NCBI GenBank assembly: GCA_902803155.1
Contig: CADCOU010000248.1
Location: forward strand, 1 to 30,749
DNA: 30,749 bases
Reading direction: 5' to 3'
DNA from: an uncultured Lachnospiraceae bacterium
Lineage (GTDB): Bacteria > Bacillota > Clostridia > Lachnospirales > Lachnospiraceae
Shown here: in pieces, positions 7,402-15,031 of the stretch
Position numbering within the stretch: position 1 is the stretch's first letter
Layout of the letters: the number at the start of each line of letters is the position of its first letter
Notes under the pieces: generated by a model
Databases searched by the model: none
What the model was told of the DNA's origin: nothing
The model's input: the letters and a program-made list of their open reading frames with translations, nothing else
Program-made: the position numbers and the translations under genes

Positions 7402-9411
7402 TCAGACTTTACCCTGTTCTTTATTATAGCGCAGGTATTCGTTGATGTCGAAGCCTTCCGCATACTGCCAGTCAAGATTATTGCCGACTACCTTCTCACC
7501 GGCGAAAGACGTTCCGTATGCGTCTACATTTGCAAGTATGATCTTAGCGCTGATGGATGCGTCCTTGTCGTCCAGCCGGTATGCCTTTCCGGTATCGGTG
7601 AAGCGGATACGCATCCAGTGGGGCATCAGGATCACCTCCATGGTGATCTCACCGTTGGCGTCGTAGGCATTGGTGATTCGCTCGGTCAGCATCTCCTCTA
7701 CGCTCATGCGGATCTGGAACACTTTCTTGCCGCGGAATCCAAGCTGCTCGGCGAGACCCTGTACCATGTCGCAGACCGGGGCGATGGTGTATGTCTTGTT
7801 CTGCACCTGTATGCTGAGGATCCGAAGCCCTTCGTTCAGTGCATTTTCGATGAATACGCTGCGCAGCTTCTCCAGCATGTCCGCCTTCAGTCCTCTCTGG
7901 TCCAGCTTACCGTTGGAATTGAGCGGGAAAGCAGGATACACAAAGAAATGGGAAGGGATCTTGTACGCGGACATCCTCTTGCGAAGGGATGCCCTGAGCG
8001 CCTGTTCGTCCAGCTCATTTCCTTTCAGGACTACACAGGCTTCCACGCTCTCGCCCCAGATCGGATGCGGCGCGCCGAGAACCTTCACCTCGCGGACAGA
8101 GCCTTCTTCCATCATGGCTTTCTCGATCTCCTGGGGGGAGATGTTCTCTCCGCTTCGGATAATGATATCCTTGATACGCCCTGCAAGCTGCAGCAGACCG
8201 TCCTCAGCGATCATTCCAAGGTCGCCGGTATGAAGCCATCCGTCCTTGTCAAATGGCTGCGCCTCTTCGCCCAGGCCGAAATAACCGTTCATCGTGATCG
8301 GACCTTTTACGACCACTTCGCCAATCTCTCCCTGCTCCAGGAATCCGGTTCCTTCCCTGTAGATACGCACGTCAATGTTCGGAAGGATACGTCCGACCGA
8401 TACGGAACGTCTCTCCAGAGAATCACCGCTGACATTGACGGAAATGACCGGAGAACACTCGGTCTGGCCATATCCGATCAGAAGTTTTCCGCCGTTCAGG
8501 GCATTCTCGACACGCATCATCTCAGTCGGGGTCGTGAAACCGCCTCCGACGATGCACGTCTTCAGTTTGCCTGCGATCTTGCTCTCGAAGTCCGGAAGAG
8601 CCGTCACCATCCCGTACACCGCGCCGACCGTCGCGACCAGGTCGACCTGGTTTTCCGATACGATGTCGATAAGCGGCTGCGGCTTGATGTCCGCGCACAG
8701 GAAACAGTGGGATCCGTTCTGCAGCAGGGCAAAGGTTACAATCATTCCGAAGCTGTGGAACAGAGGCAGGGCGATGCAGCCCTTCGGAGTAATATCATCC
8801 CTGAGCAGTGCCAGCGCTCCGGCCAGATCACTGAGCACGGAACGGGATGACAGCTGTACCGCTTTCGGAAGCGAGGTAGTACCTGTCGTGAAGATGATGA
8901 ACTGTGTATCGGACGGAACGACCTCTGCCGCGCGCGCCTGATATGCTTCGGGATCAAACGGGGCGGACGGGTCCATCGACGCCTTCAGAAGCTGAGCGGT
9001 CGGAATGATATGATTCATCGGAACGCCGCCTGCAACAACTGCTCCTGCAGCTGCCTTCGGATCGGCCGCGGAAACCTTGTTTCCGCCGATCAGTGCCCAG
9101 GCTGCACCGGTCATCTTCGTCAGCGCCGAGACATCTTCCGCATTCAGCCCGTAATTCATCAGCGTTGCGACACCGCCGGCCATGGCGATGCCGAAGAATT
9201 CAACTACCCAGTCGATCCCGTTGATCGCCCAGAGGACCACACGGTCTCCCTTCTGAACTCCCATATGGATCAGGTTGAAAGCACAGCGCCTGGACGCGTC
9301 CAGAAGCTGCCTGTAAGTGATCGTTGCTCCGCAGGTCAGCGCCGGTTTGTCTCCATACTGCTCCGCCAGTTTCTCCAGCCATTTGTCAAACAACAGGTTC
9401 TGATCTTCCAT
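7402..9411 (-). CDS. AMP-forming acyl-CoA synthetase/adenylate-forming ligase fused to a C-terminal RsbW-like ATPase domain
   Basis: A 669-residue fusion. Residues 1 to about 515 are a complete ANL-superfamily ligase: phosphate loop FTTGTTSLPK (174-183), GYGQTECSP (313-321), HTGDLG with the ribose-binding Asp397, the hinge region GRIKDIIIRSGENISP (411-426), and NSNGKLDQ with the probable catalytic Lys502. Ligases of this class activate a carboxylate as an acyl-AMP and pass it to CoA or another thiol; the substrate cannot be read here. Residues about 525-655 resemble RsbW/SpoIIAB-type GHKL ATPases: N-box VEEMLTERITNAYD (571-584) and G1 box FTDTGKAY (Asp606, Gly608). The glycine-rich G2 lid is degenerate (SAKIILANVD), so kinase activity is uncertain. 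GGAGG lies 8 nt before the ATG. The STAS and phosphatase genes downstream support the assignment of the C-terminal domain. Confidence 0.88.
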   Translation of the reverse strand: MEDQNLLFDKWLEKLAEQYGDKPALTCGATITYRQLLDASRRCAFNLIHMGVQKGDRVVLWAINGIDWVVEFFGIAMAGGVATLMNYGLNAEDVSALTKMTGAAWALIGGNKVSAADPKAAAGAVVAGGVPMNHIIPTAQLLKASMDPSAPFDPEAYQARAAEVVPSDTQFIIFTTGTTSLPKAVQLSSRSVLSDLAGALALLRDDITPKGCIALPLFHSFGMIVTFALLQNGSHCFLCADIKPQPLIDIVSENQVDLVATVGAVYGMVTALPDFESKIAGKLKTCIVGGGFTTPTEMMRVENALNGGKLLIGYGQTECSPVISVNVSGDSLERRSVSVGRILPNIDVRIYREGTGFLEQGEIGEVVVKGPITMNGYFGLGEEAQPFDKDGWLHTGDLGMIAEDGLLQLAGRIKDIIIRSGENISPQEIEKAMMEEGSVREVKVLGAPHPIWGESVEACVVLKGNELDEQALRASLRKRMSAYKIPSHFFVYPAFPLNSNGKLDQRGLKADMLEKLRSVFIENALNEGLRILSIQVQNKTYTIAPVCDMVQGLAEQLGFRGKKVFQIRMSVEEMLTERITNAYDANGEITMEVILMPHWMRIRFTDTGKAYRLDDKDASISAKIILANVDAYGTSFAGEKVVGNNLDWQYAEGFDINEYLRYNKEQGKV

Positions 9412-9467
9412 GATGCATTCCTCCCAAAATTTTTTCTTAAACCTGTACGATTCACGTATTCTTCCCC

Positions 9468-10718
9468 TTACATGACTCCGCCCGGCCCTTTGATAGCGTC
9501 GAACAGGTAATCATTCCAGATATTCGGATACACATCCAGCTTCGGATACACATATACGAGCACCAGTACCGTGGCAAGCAGGATCAGTGCATAGATCCCG
9601 AGCTTCGGAACGGGATTCATTTTCTGGATCGGTCCGGCAAGCGTCTTCTCATATACCGGTATGATCAGTGCGCAGAGTATGCAGACAAGGATCGATACGA
9701 AAAACGGAGTGACGCTCATCTCAGGCAGGTATCCGTATACCGCCACAAATATGGTCTGCAGCGGAAGAATGAACATATAGCTGATGCAGTAGTACCGGTT
9801 GACATTCCTGGAGATGCTGCTGACTACGGCAGGCGCCTTCCCATGGAACCAGACTTTTACTATCTTATAGAACATGGCAAGCAGGATGATGCTGACCAGA
9901 CTCGTCGCGATCGCATCCGGGAACGGCTGCAGGTTGTACTGCAGGTCGCTGGATACTTCCGGAAGGAACGGCATGGGTACGAAGAAGCGAATCAGGTAAT
10001 ATACTGTACAGATCGGCAGGATGACGCGGAATACGAAAGAACTCGCCCTGTCCTTGTCCCTGATCCTGCGATAATAGCTGCCGACAAAGAATCCGAAGGC
10101 CACAAAGATAAAATACGAGAAAAACGGAAAATAGCTCTCGGCATCCGTTATGATAAAGAATCCGAGCAGCTGGCTCAGCAGGTAGCCTGAGGGCGGTTTC
10201 ACGGTATAATTGCATATCAGGGAGATGATGCTGAACGCCGCTCCTATGATCAGGATCGTCTTCGGAGAACACCGGAGAGCCAGCAGGATCGCCATGAAGA
10301 AGAATGTCAGGGCCGCGAAGGTCAGGATGTCCGCCTGGAGTACCAGCATCCACTCTGCCAGGAACCATTTTCCTCCTGTGACCGCGTATGCGATCATATT
10401 CGGAAGGACGTTCCGCCCCAGGTTCAGCAGCTGTCCGACACACAGAAGGGACAGTCCCCTGAGAGCGAGGTTCTTCGGATTGACCCTTCTGGAATACTGC
10501 ATACTGATCCCCATGCAGAACATGAACGAAGCCGCGCCGATGATGACGCAGAGATACTCACAGATCACGTCTGACATCACGCCGTGAGACTCAAAACAGT
10601 CCTCATAGACATGGACAAAGATCATGCCGATGATCAGGAACGCTTTCAGGAAATCGATCTCTCCCTGCCTTCCCGTATTCACTTCTTCCTTTGCAAACAG
10701 ACTACTCAGATATTGCAT
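9468..10718 (-). CDS. Multi-pass membrane acyltransferase-like protein (HGSNAT/acyltransferase-3-like)
   Basis: A 416-residue integral membrane protein with about ten hydrophobic segments. The first segment carries GEIDFLKAFLIIGMIFVHVY, a pattern seen in membrane acyltransferases in which an early-helix His (here His36) is thought to be catalytic. A second such landmark, SRRVNPKNLALRGLSLLCVG, resembles the DUF1624/heparan-alpha-glucosaminide acetyltransferase group. Such proteins move acyl groups across or onto molecules at the outer face of the membrane. Acceptor and donor are unknown. It lies 82 bp after the esterase and 56 bp before the ligase, so the ligase may supply the activated acyl group (inference). 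The family call is moderately sure; membrane topology is clear. Confidence 0.75.
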   Translation of the reverse strand: MQYLSSLFAKEEVNTGRQGEIDFLKAFLIIGMIFVHVYEDCFESHGVMSDVICEYLCVIIGAASFMFCMGISMQYSRRVNPKNLALRGLSLLCVGQLLNLGRNVLPNMIAYAVTGGKWFLAEWMLVLQADILTFAALTFFFMAILLALRCSPKTILIIGAAFSIISLICNYTVKPPSGYLLSQLLGFFIITDAESYFPFFSYFIFVAFGFFVGSYYRRIRDKDRASSFVFRVILPICTVYYLIRFFVPMPFLPEVSSDLQYNLQPFPDAIATSLVSIILLAMFYKIVKVWFHGKAPAVVSSISRNVNRYYCISYMFILPLQTIFVAVYGYLPEMSVTPFFVSILVCILCALIIPVYEKTLAGPIQKMNPVPKLGIYALILLATVLVLVYVYPKLDVYPNIWNDYLFDAIKGPGGVM

Positions 10719-10800
10719 AATGTCTTCTTCCTTCTCCTCTGCTTCTTTATCTCTGCCGGGTCACAACTGTCCTGTACGGCAGCTGCTCTCCGGATCATTT

Positions 10801-12612
10801 TCAGCTGTGTCTTTTATTTCTCAGGAATCGCCTGCTTATGAAATACGCCGCGGCGATGACAGCGTCTATGATCAAAACATATTTCAGGAACAGCAGGAGT
10901 TCCCTTCCTGCGTAGTTTTTCGCATATTCGTAAACACCGTAATACCCGTTAAACCTGTACGGGAGAAGGGGTTCGATCAGTTCCCTCTCTTCCTTCATCG
11001 GATCGGAGACCTGACGGATCTCGTCTCCGAGGAACATGGTCTTCCTGGTATCGGAATCATATTTCTCCCATACATATCCGGCGGCGGAGGGATCACCGGT
11101 CTTCGCGAAACTGACCCACATCGCCTGCACGGCTGCGGCAAGGGACGCATCTGCTCTCTCACCGGTAAAAATGGTATCGTCCAGATTGTTGAACACATAG
11201 GACAATTCTGCCGCATGACAGGCACCATAATTGGGTATGGCGGACTCCTTCGTCCAGTAATACATGTAGGTATTGCCGCCTGAATCCGCATGGAGTGCAG
11301 CCTGAGAGGCCGCGGGGATCCTGAAGAGCAGTTCATTCAGGAACTGGGTGCGCTTCCAGATCAGTTTCCCTTTCTGCATGCGCATAAAGTCCTCTGCGAA
11401 ATGGCGGTCTTCCGGGGAGATCCGGTTCACTGTGCTCTTATACATCAGGGAACCGGCAGGCAGATAGAAGAGATACCCTCCGACCTCGCCGATCCAGTAC
11501 CTTGCCTCATCCGCGTTGCTTCCGATCAGAAGATCCGCCCACGAAGCGTCCCCGTTCCGGTAAGCACCATACAGATCCTCCGGAAGGATGATCCCGTCCC
11601 TCTCAGGGAAATTGTTAAAGTCGTTCAGCGACTCATTGAGTTTCATCAGCTCCGCTTCATCCAGCGCCATGAGCTCATCCATGGAAGAGGCGCCGGCCAG
11701 CTTCAGAAGCTTCCTCGTGAGAGACAGACATTCTTCCCGGCTGTAAGTGAACGCCACGGAACCGCTCTGAGCGATCGCCCTGCGGAACAGTCCCCTGGCC
11801 TCCCCGATCAGAGGGAGCAGGCTGACACTGCTTGCGCCTGCAGACTCCCCGAATATCGTTACCTGCTCGGGATCCCCGCCGAATCCGGCGATATTCTCCC
11901 GGATCCATTTCAGTGCGCAGATCTGATCCAGCAGTCCCAGATTACCGCTCTCCGCAAAGTCTTCCCCGCCTGCAACTTCAGAGAACTCCATGAATCCCAT
12001 CAGACCGATCCGGTAATTTACCGTAACCAGGACAATGTCCTTCCATACTTCCGCGAAGTTCTGTCCGTCGTACAGGGGGTCTGCAGTTCCGCCCCAGCCG
12101 TAGCCTCCTCCGGGGAAGAAGACCATCACCGGTCTCCCGGACGTCTTATCGACACTGCCGGTCCAGACATTCAGTGTCAGGCAGTCCTCTCCCTGCATGT
12201 ACAGGGACGCCCGCTCACTCTCCGCTTTTGTCTGGATTCCTGATTTTCCGTAATAGTAGGCTTCATATACGCTGTCATCGTCTTCCGCCGGAAGCGGCCG
12301 CTTCCAGCGCCTGTCTCCGACGGGCGGCGTGGCATAAGGGATCCCCTTGAATGAGACGACCCCGTTTTTCTCCTGACCTACAAATGTCCCGTTCCTGCAG
12401 ACTGCCGCAAGGCTCTTATCATAGGAACCGTCTTCTATCTTCCGGTTCTCTCCGTATGATTCCATCATTCTCTCACATTCCGCTTCCAGTTCACGTTCAT
12501 TCAGCTTTCCCCTGATAAACAGCATCAGGACTGCCGAGGCCGTGATCAGGAATACGGCGGCGAAGATCCATATCGCGATCCGCCCTGCTCTGCCGGTTCT
12601 CTTCTTCATCAT
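10801..12612 (-). CDS. Type B carboxylesterase anchored in the membrane at both ends
   Basis: A 603-residue alpha/beta-hydrolase of the carboxylesterase/PnbA family. Motifs: FKGIPYATPPVGDRRWKRP (88-106), EDCLTLNVW (142-150), oxyanion-hole FFPGGGYGWGG, nucleophile elbow GESAG with Ser257, acid Glu369 in GSNADEA, and His466 in GACHAAELSYVF. The catalytic triad is thus complete. Unusually there is a basic N-terminus with a membrane segment (about 11-33) and a second membrane segment near the C-terminus (about 570-592) followed by RRFLRNKRHS. By the positive-inside rule both ends are cytoplasmic and the hydrolase faces outward. It is the first gene of the six-gene unit. The ribosome site is weak; the ATG three bases downstream is an alternative start. 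Confidence 0.93.
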   Translation of the reverse strand: MMKKRTGRAGRIAIWIFAAVFLITASAVLMLFIRGKLNERELEAECERMMESYGENRKIEDGSYDKSLAAVCRNGTFVGQEKNGVVSFKGIPYATPPVGDRRWKRPLPAEDDDSVYEAYYYGKSGIQTKAESERASLYMQGEDCLTLNVWTGSVDKTSGRPVMVFFPGGGYGWGGTADPLYDGQNFAEVWKDIVLVTVNYRIGLMGFMEFSEVAGGEDFAESGNLGLLDQICALKWIRENIAGFGGDPEQVTIFGESAGASSVSLLPLIGEARGLFRRAIAQSGSVAFTYSREECLSLTRKLLKLAGASSMDELMALDEAELMKLNESLNDFNNFPERDGIILPEDLYGAYRNGDASWADLLIGSNADEARYWIGEVGGYLFYLPAGSLMYKSTVNRISPEDRHFAEDFMRMQKGKLIWKRTQFLNELLFRIPAASQAALHADSGGNTYMYYWTKESAIPNYGACHAAELSYVFNNLDDTIFTGERADASLAAAVQAMWVSFAKTGDPSAAGYVWEKYDSDTRKTMFLGDEIRQVSDPMKEERELIEPLLPYRFNGYYGVYEYAKNYAGRELLLFLKYVLIIDAVIAAAYFISRRFLRNKRHS

Positions 12613-12635
12613 GTATCTGCAACCTGTATCAAATC

Positions 12636-12664
12636 ATTATATGTCTTATCCGGCGGTATTTCAT
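12636..12664 (-). promoter_or_regulatory. Candidate promoter of the esterase-to-lactonase unit (ATGAAA-17-TATAAT)
   Basis: On the minus strand a perfect TATAAT (12641-12636) is preceded at 17 bp by ATGAAA (12664-12659), four of six matches to the -35 consensus. Transcription would start near 12629, giving a leader of only about 17 nt. A second TATAAT at 12703-12698 has no convincing -35 and is a weaker alternative. Confidence 0.55.
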
Positions 12665-12790
12665 CCATTTTTTCCCGATAATCGGAAACACAGCATTATT
12701 ATATCGAATCAGGTGTCATTCGAAAAATACAGTTCCGGGAGAGATCCTGCTGTCATCTTCACAGTCCGGAATGCACACCCTCGCATTTTC

Positions 12791-12799
12791 TGATACAAT
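12791..12799 (+). promoter_or_regulatory. Extended -10 promoter abutting the pseudouridine synthase start codon
   Basis: TGATACAAT matches the extended -10 element (TGn followed by TACAAT). The -35 at the correct spacing (ATGCAC, 12771-12776) is poor, as is common with extended -10 promoters. The -10 ends 6 nt before the ATG at 12806, so transcription would start at or within a base or two of the A of the start codon. Confidence 0.6.
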
Positions 12800-12805
12800 A
12801 CCCCC

Positions 12806-13708
12806 ATGACACGTGAGATCATTTATCGAATCGGACAGGACGAATGGACGGCGGGACGCAGATCGACCGCCGGTGAATTTCTGCGCAGGCGCGGGTTTTC
12901 CCGACATCTCCTTACTTATCTCCGCCATCATGAAAATACGCTCCTCCTGAACGGAGAAGCGGTCTTTACAAATCATCCCGTCATGCCGGGTGATGTTCTT
13001 CTGGTACGCTTTACAGATGAGGTTCCTTCCGTCTCGGTCGTCCCGACTCCGATCCGGCTGAATATCGTGCATGAAGACGAGGATATCCTCGTGATCGATA
13101 AACCGCCTTATCTTCCGATCCAGCCCTCCCTCGGACACTATGAGCATACGCTGGGAAACGCTGTCGTCTGTTATTATCAGGAACAGGGGATCCCGTTCAT
13201 CTACCGGTGCGTCAACCGTCTGGACCGCAACACCAGCGGACTGGTCATCATAGCAAAAAACATGGCGAGTTCCGCGATCCTCTATGAAGAAATGAAGAAC
13301 CGCCGGATCCGCCGTACCTACTTCACCGTCGTACATGGGAGACCGGACCCTCTGGAAGGGACGATCGACCTGCCGATCATGCGGAAAACGCCTTCCCTGA
13401 TGGAGCGCTGCGTCGATCCGGAGAACGGGCAGCGGGCTGTCACACATTACCGTGAGATCGCATACCAGCCCCGCAATGACACCACCTCCCTGTCTGTCCG
13501 GCTGGAGACCGGCAGAACCCACCAGATCAGGGTCCACATGTCCTTTTCCGGCCATCCGGTCGTCGGTGATTCTCTGTACGGACTGTCTGAGGATCTCCTG
13601 GATCGTCAGGCGCTGCACTCCTGGAAGCTGGAATTCATGCATCCCATCACACGGGAGGATCTGTCCTTCGAGGCACCGCTTCCCGATGATATCCGGACGC
13701 TTCTGTAA
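12806..13708 (+). CDS. RluA-family 23S/tRNA pseudouridine synthase
   Basis: A 300-residue enzyme that converts specific uridines in RNA to pseudouridine. Residues about 18-70 fit an S4-like RNA-binding domain (STAGEFLRRRGFSRHLLTYL). The catalytic motif is NRLDRNTSGLVI with Asp140 as the nucleophile. Further family signatures are DEDILVIDKPPYLPIQPS and RLETGRTHQIRVHMSFSGHP followed by VVGDSLYG. The RNA target (rRNA site or tRNA) cannot be decided. No Shine-Dalgarno precedes the ATG, and an extended -10 lies directly upstream, suggesting a leaderless transcript. It ends only 2 bp from the end of aroC on the opposite strand. Confidence 0.94.
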   Translation: MTREIIYRIGQDEWTAGRRSTAGEFLRRRGFSRHLLTYLRHHENTLLLNGEAVFTNHPVMPGDVLLVRFTDEVPSVSVVPTPIRLNIVHEDEDILVIDKPPYLPIQPSLGHYEHTLGNAVVCYYQEQGIPFIYRCVNRLDRNTSGLVIIAKNMASSAILYEEMKNRRIRRTYFTVVHGRPDPLEGTIDLPIMRKTPSLMERCVDPENGQRAVTHYREIAYQPRNDTTSLSVRLETGRTHQIRVHMSFSGHPVVGDSLYGLSEDLLDRQALHSWKLEFMHPITREDLSFEAPLPDDIRTLL

Positions 13709-13710
13709 AT

Positions 13711-14817
13711 TCAGGAATATCCACCGTATACTTTCCTGAGGTTCTCCAGCCTGGCGCTCATGTTCCGCATCATGAGGTCAAGTATGGTGATGGCGGTCAT
13801 ACACTCCACGACCACGACAGCTCTCGGAACGATCACCGGATCGTGACGGCCTGTTATCTCCAGCGGATGGATCTCTCCGTCACTTCCCAGCGCCATCTGA
13901 GTCTGCGCGATGGACGGCGTCGGCTTGAATGCAGCGCGGATCAGGACGCTGCTTCCGTCACTTAAGCCTCCGAGAATCCCTCCCGCATGGTTCGATGTCT
14001 TCTCCGGCCCGTTTCCGGACTCCAGATACTGGTCATTGTTTTCCGATCCTCTCGACATCGCTGCGAACAGCCCGTCACCGATCTCCACAGCCTTCACTGC
14101 TCCGATTGAAAACAACGCCTGGGAGAGCTGAGCGTCCAGTTTGTCAAATACCGGCTCGCCGATCCCTGCCGGAAGCCCTCTGACGACGCAGTGGACGGTC
14201 CCGCCGGCGGAATCCTGCTCAGCCATGCATTCTTCCAGATACTCCCGTGCCTTCTTTTCCGCCTCTGCATCCGGCATGCAGAGTTCACTTCGCATGAGAT
14301 GCTCCTCATCAAAGGAGGAAGGATCGCAGACAACAGGACCTATGGAAGCCGTATAAGCCTTTACCGTTATCCCGATTTCTTCCAGCACCTTTGCCGCTAT
14401 GGCGCCGGCTGCGACTCTTGCGGCAGTCTCCCTTCCGGAAGACCGTCCTCCTCCCCGGTAGTCCCGAAGACCGTACTTCTCTTCATACCCGAGGTCCGCA
14501 TGGCCCGGACGGAATACATCTTTCAGATCGCTGTAGTCCTTAGAGTGCTGGTCCGCGTTGCGGATGATCAGGCTGATCGGGGTTCCTGCAGTCCTCCCCT
14601 CAAACACACCGGACCAGATCTCCACCTCATCCGTCTCTGATCGTTTTGTCGCATACCGGCTGCGGCCCGGTCTTCTCCGGTCAAGATACTCCTGGATATC
14701 CGCTTCCTGAAGCGGCAGCCCCGCAGGACATCCGTCCACCGTTACGCCGAGCCCTCTCCCGTGGCTCTCCCCCCAGGTTGTGATACGGAATAGTGTTCCG
14801 AACGTTGATCCTGCCAT
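13711..14817 (-). CDS. aroC: Chorismate synthase
   Basis: Converts 5-enolpyruvylshikimate 3-phosphate to chorismate with reduced FMN, the last common step to aromatic amino acids. 368 residues, normal length. Signatures seen: TWGESHGRGLGVTVDGCPAG near the N-terminus, RRPGRSRYATKRSETDEVEI, FRPGHADLGYEEKYG, RGGGRSSGRETAARVAAGA and GRHDPVIVPRAVVVVE. AAAGGAGG lies just before the ATG, and a good promoter lies 40-70 bp upstream. It stands alone here, with no other shikimate gene in the window. It converges with the pseudouridine synthase with no room for a terminator between them. Confidence 0.98.
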   Translation of the reverse strand: MAGSTFGTLFRITTWGESHGRGLGVTVDGCPAGLPLQEADIQEYLDRRRPGRSRYATKRSETDEVEIWSGVFEGRTAGTPISLIIRNADQHSKDYSDLKDVFRPGHADLGYEEKYGLRDYRGGGRSSGRETAARVAAGAIAAKVLEEIGITVKAYTASIGPVVCDPSSFDEEHLMRSELCMPDAEAEKKAREYLEECMAEQDSAGGTVHCVVRGLPAGIGEPVFDKLDAQLSQALFSIGAVKAVEIGDGLFAAMSRGSENNDQYLESGNGPEKTSNHAGGILGGLSDGSSVLIRAAFKPTPSIAQTQMALGSDGEIHPLEITGRHDPVIVPRAVVVVECMTAITILDLMMRNMSARLENLRKVYGGYS

Positions 14818-14855
14818 GTTTCCGCCTCCTTTGTATTACCATTCTCCTGCAATCC

Positions 14856-14884
14856 ATTATATCGGCAGCGCTCCGGATTGTCAC
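14856..14884 (-). promoter_or_regulatory. Promoter of aroC (GTGACA-17-TATAAT)
   Basis: On the minus strand GTGACA (14884-14879, five of six matches) and a perfect TATAAT (14861-14856) are separated by 17 bp. Transcription should start near 14849, about 30 nt before the aroC ATG, leaving no space for a leader control element. Confidence 0.8.
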
Positions 14885-14932
14885 TCACCTGATCCGCCTC
14901 TTTCATCTGCGCTGTCTGCATACCATAACAGA

Positions 14933-14961
14933 AGAAGAGCCGGCTTCATACCGGCTCTTCT
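14933..14961 (-). terminator. Terminator hairpin at the end of the metNIQ operon
   Basis: An 11-bp perfect stem (AGAAGAGCCGG with CCGGCTCTTCT) and 7-nt loop lie about 70 bp past the metQ stop and before the aroC promoter. The tail on the minus strand is pyrimidine-rich (TCTTCTG) rather than a clean T-run, so termination may be incomplete. Confidence 0.7.
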
Positions 14962-15031
14962 GTCTGTTTCCCACCCAGACTGTGTTCTGTTATAAGGACC
15001 GCATGACCGCCGGTCCAGGATGGCTGTTCTC

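Noticed and set aside
7363..8850. Open frame of 495 codons on the plus strand
   Set aside because: It lies opposite the ligase gene, has no ribosome site, and its translation is a low-complexity mirror of the codon bias of the real gene with no recognisable domain.
12698..12703. Second TATAAT upstream of the esterase gene as main promoter
   Set aside because: No acceptable -35 hexamer at 16-18 bp; kept only as a weak alternative.
12716..13642. Open frame of 308 codons on the minus strand
   Set aside because: Antisense to the pseudouridine synthase, which has all catalytic motifs; no ribosome site and no domain seen.
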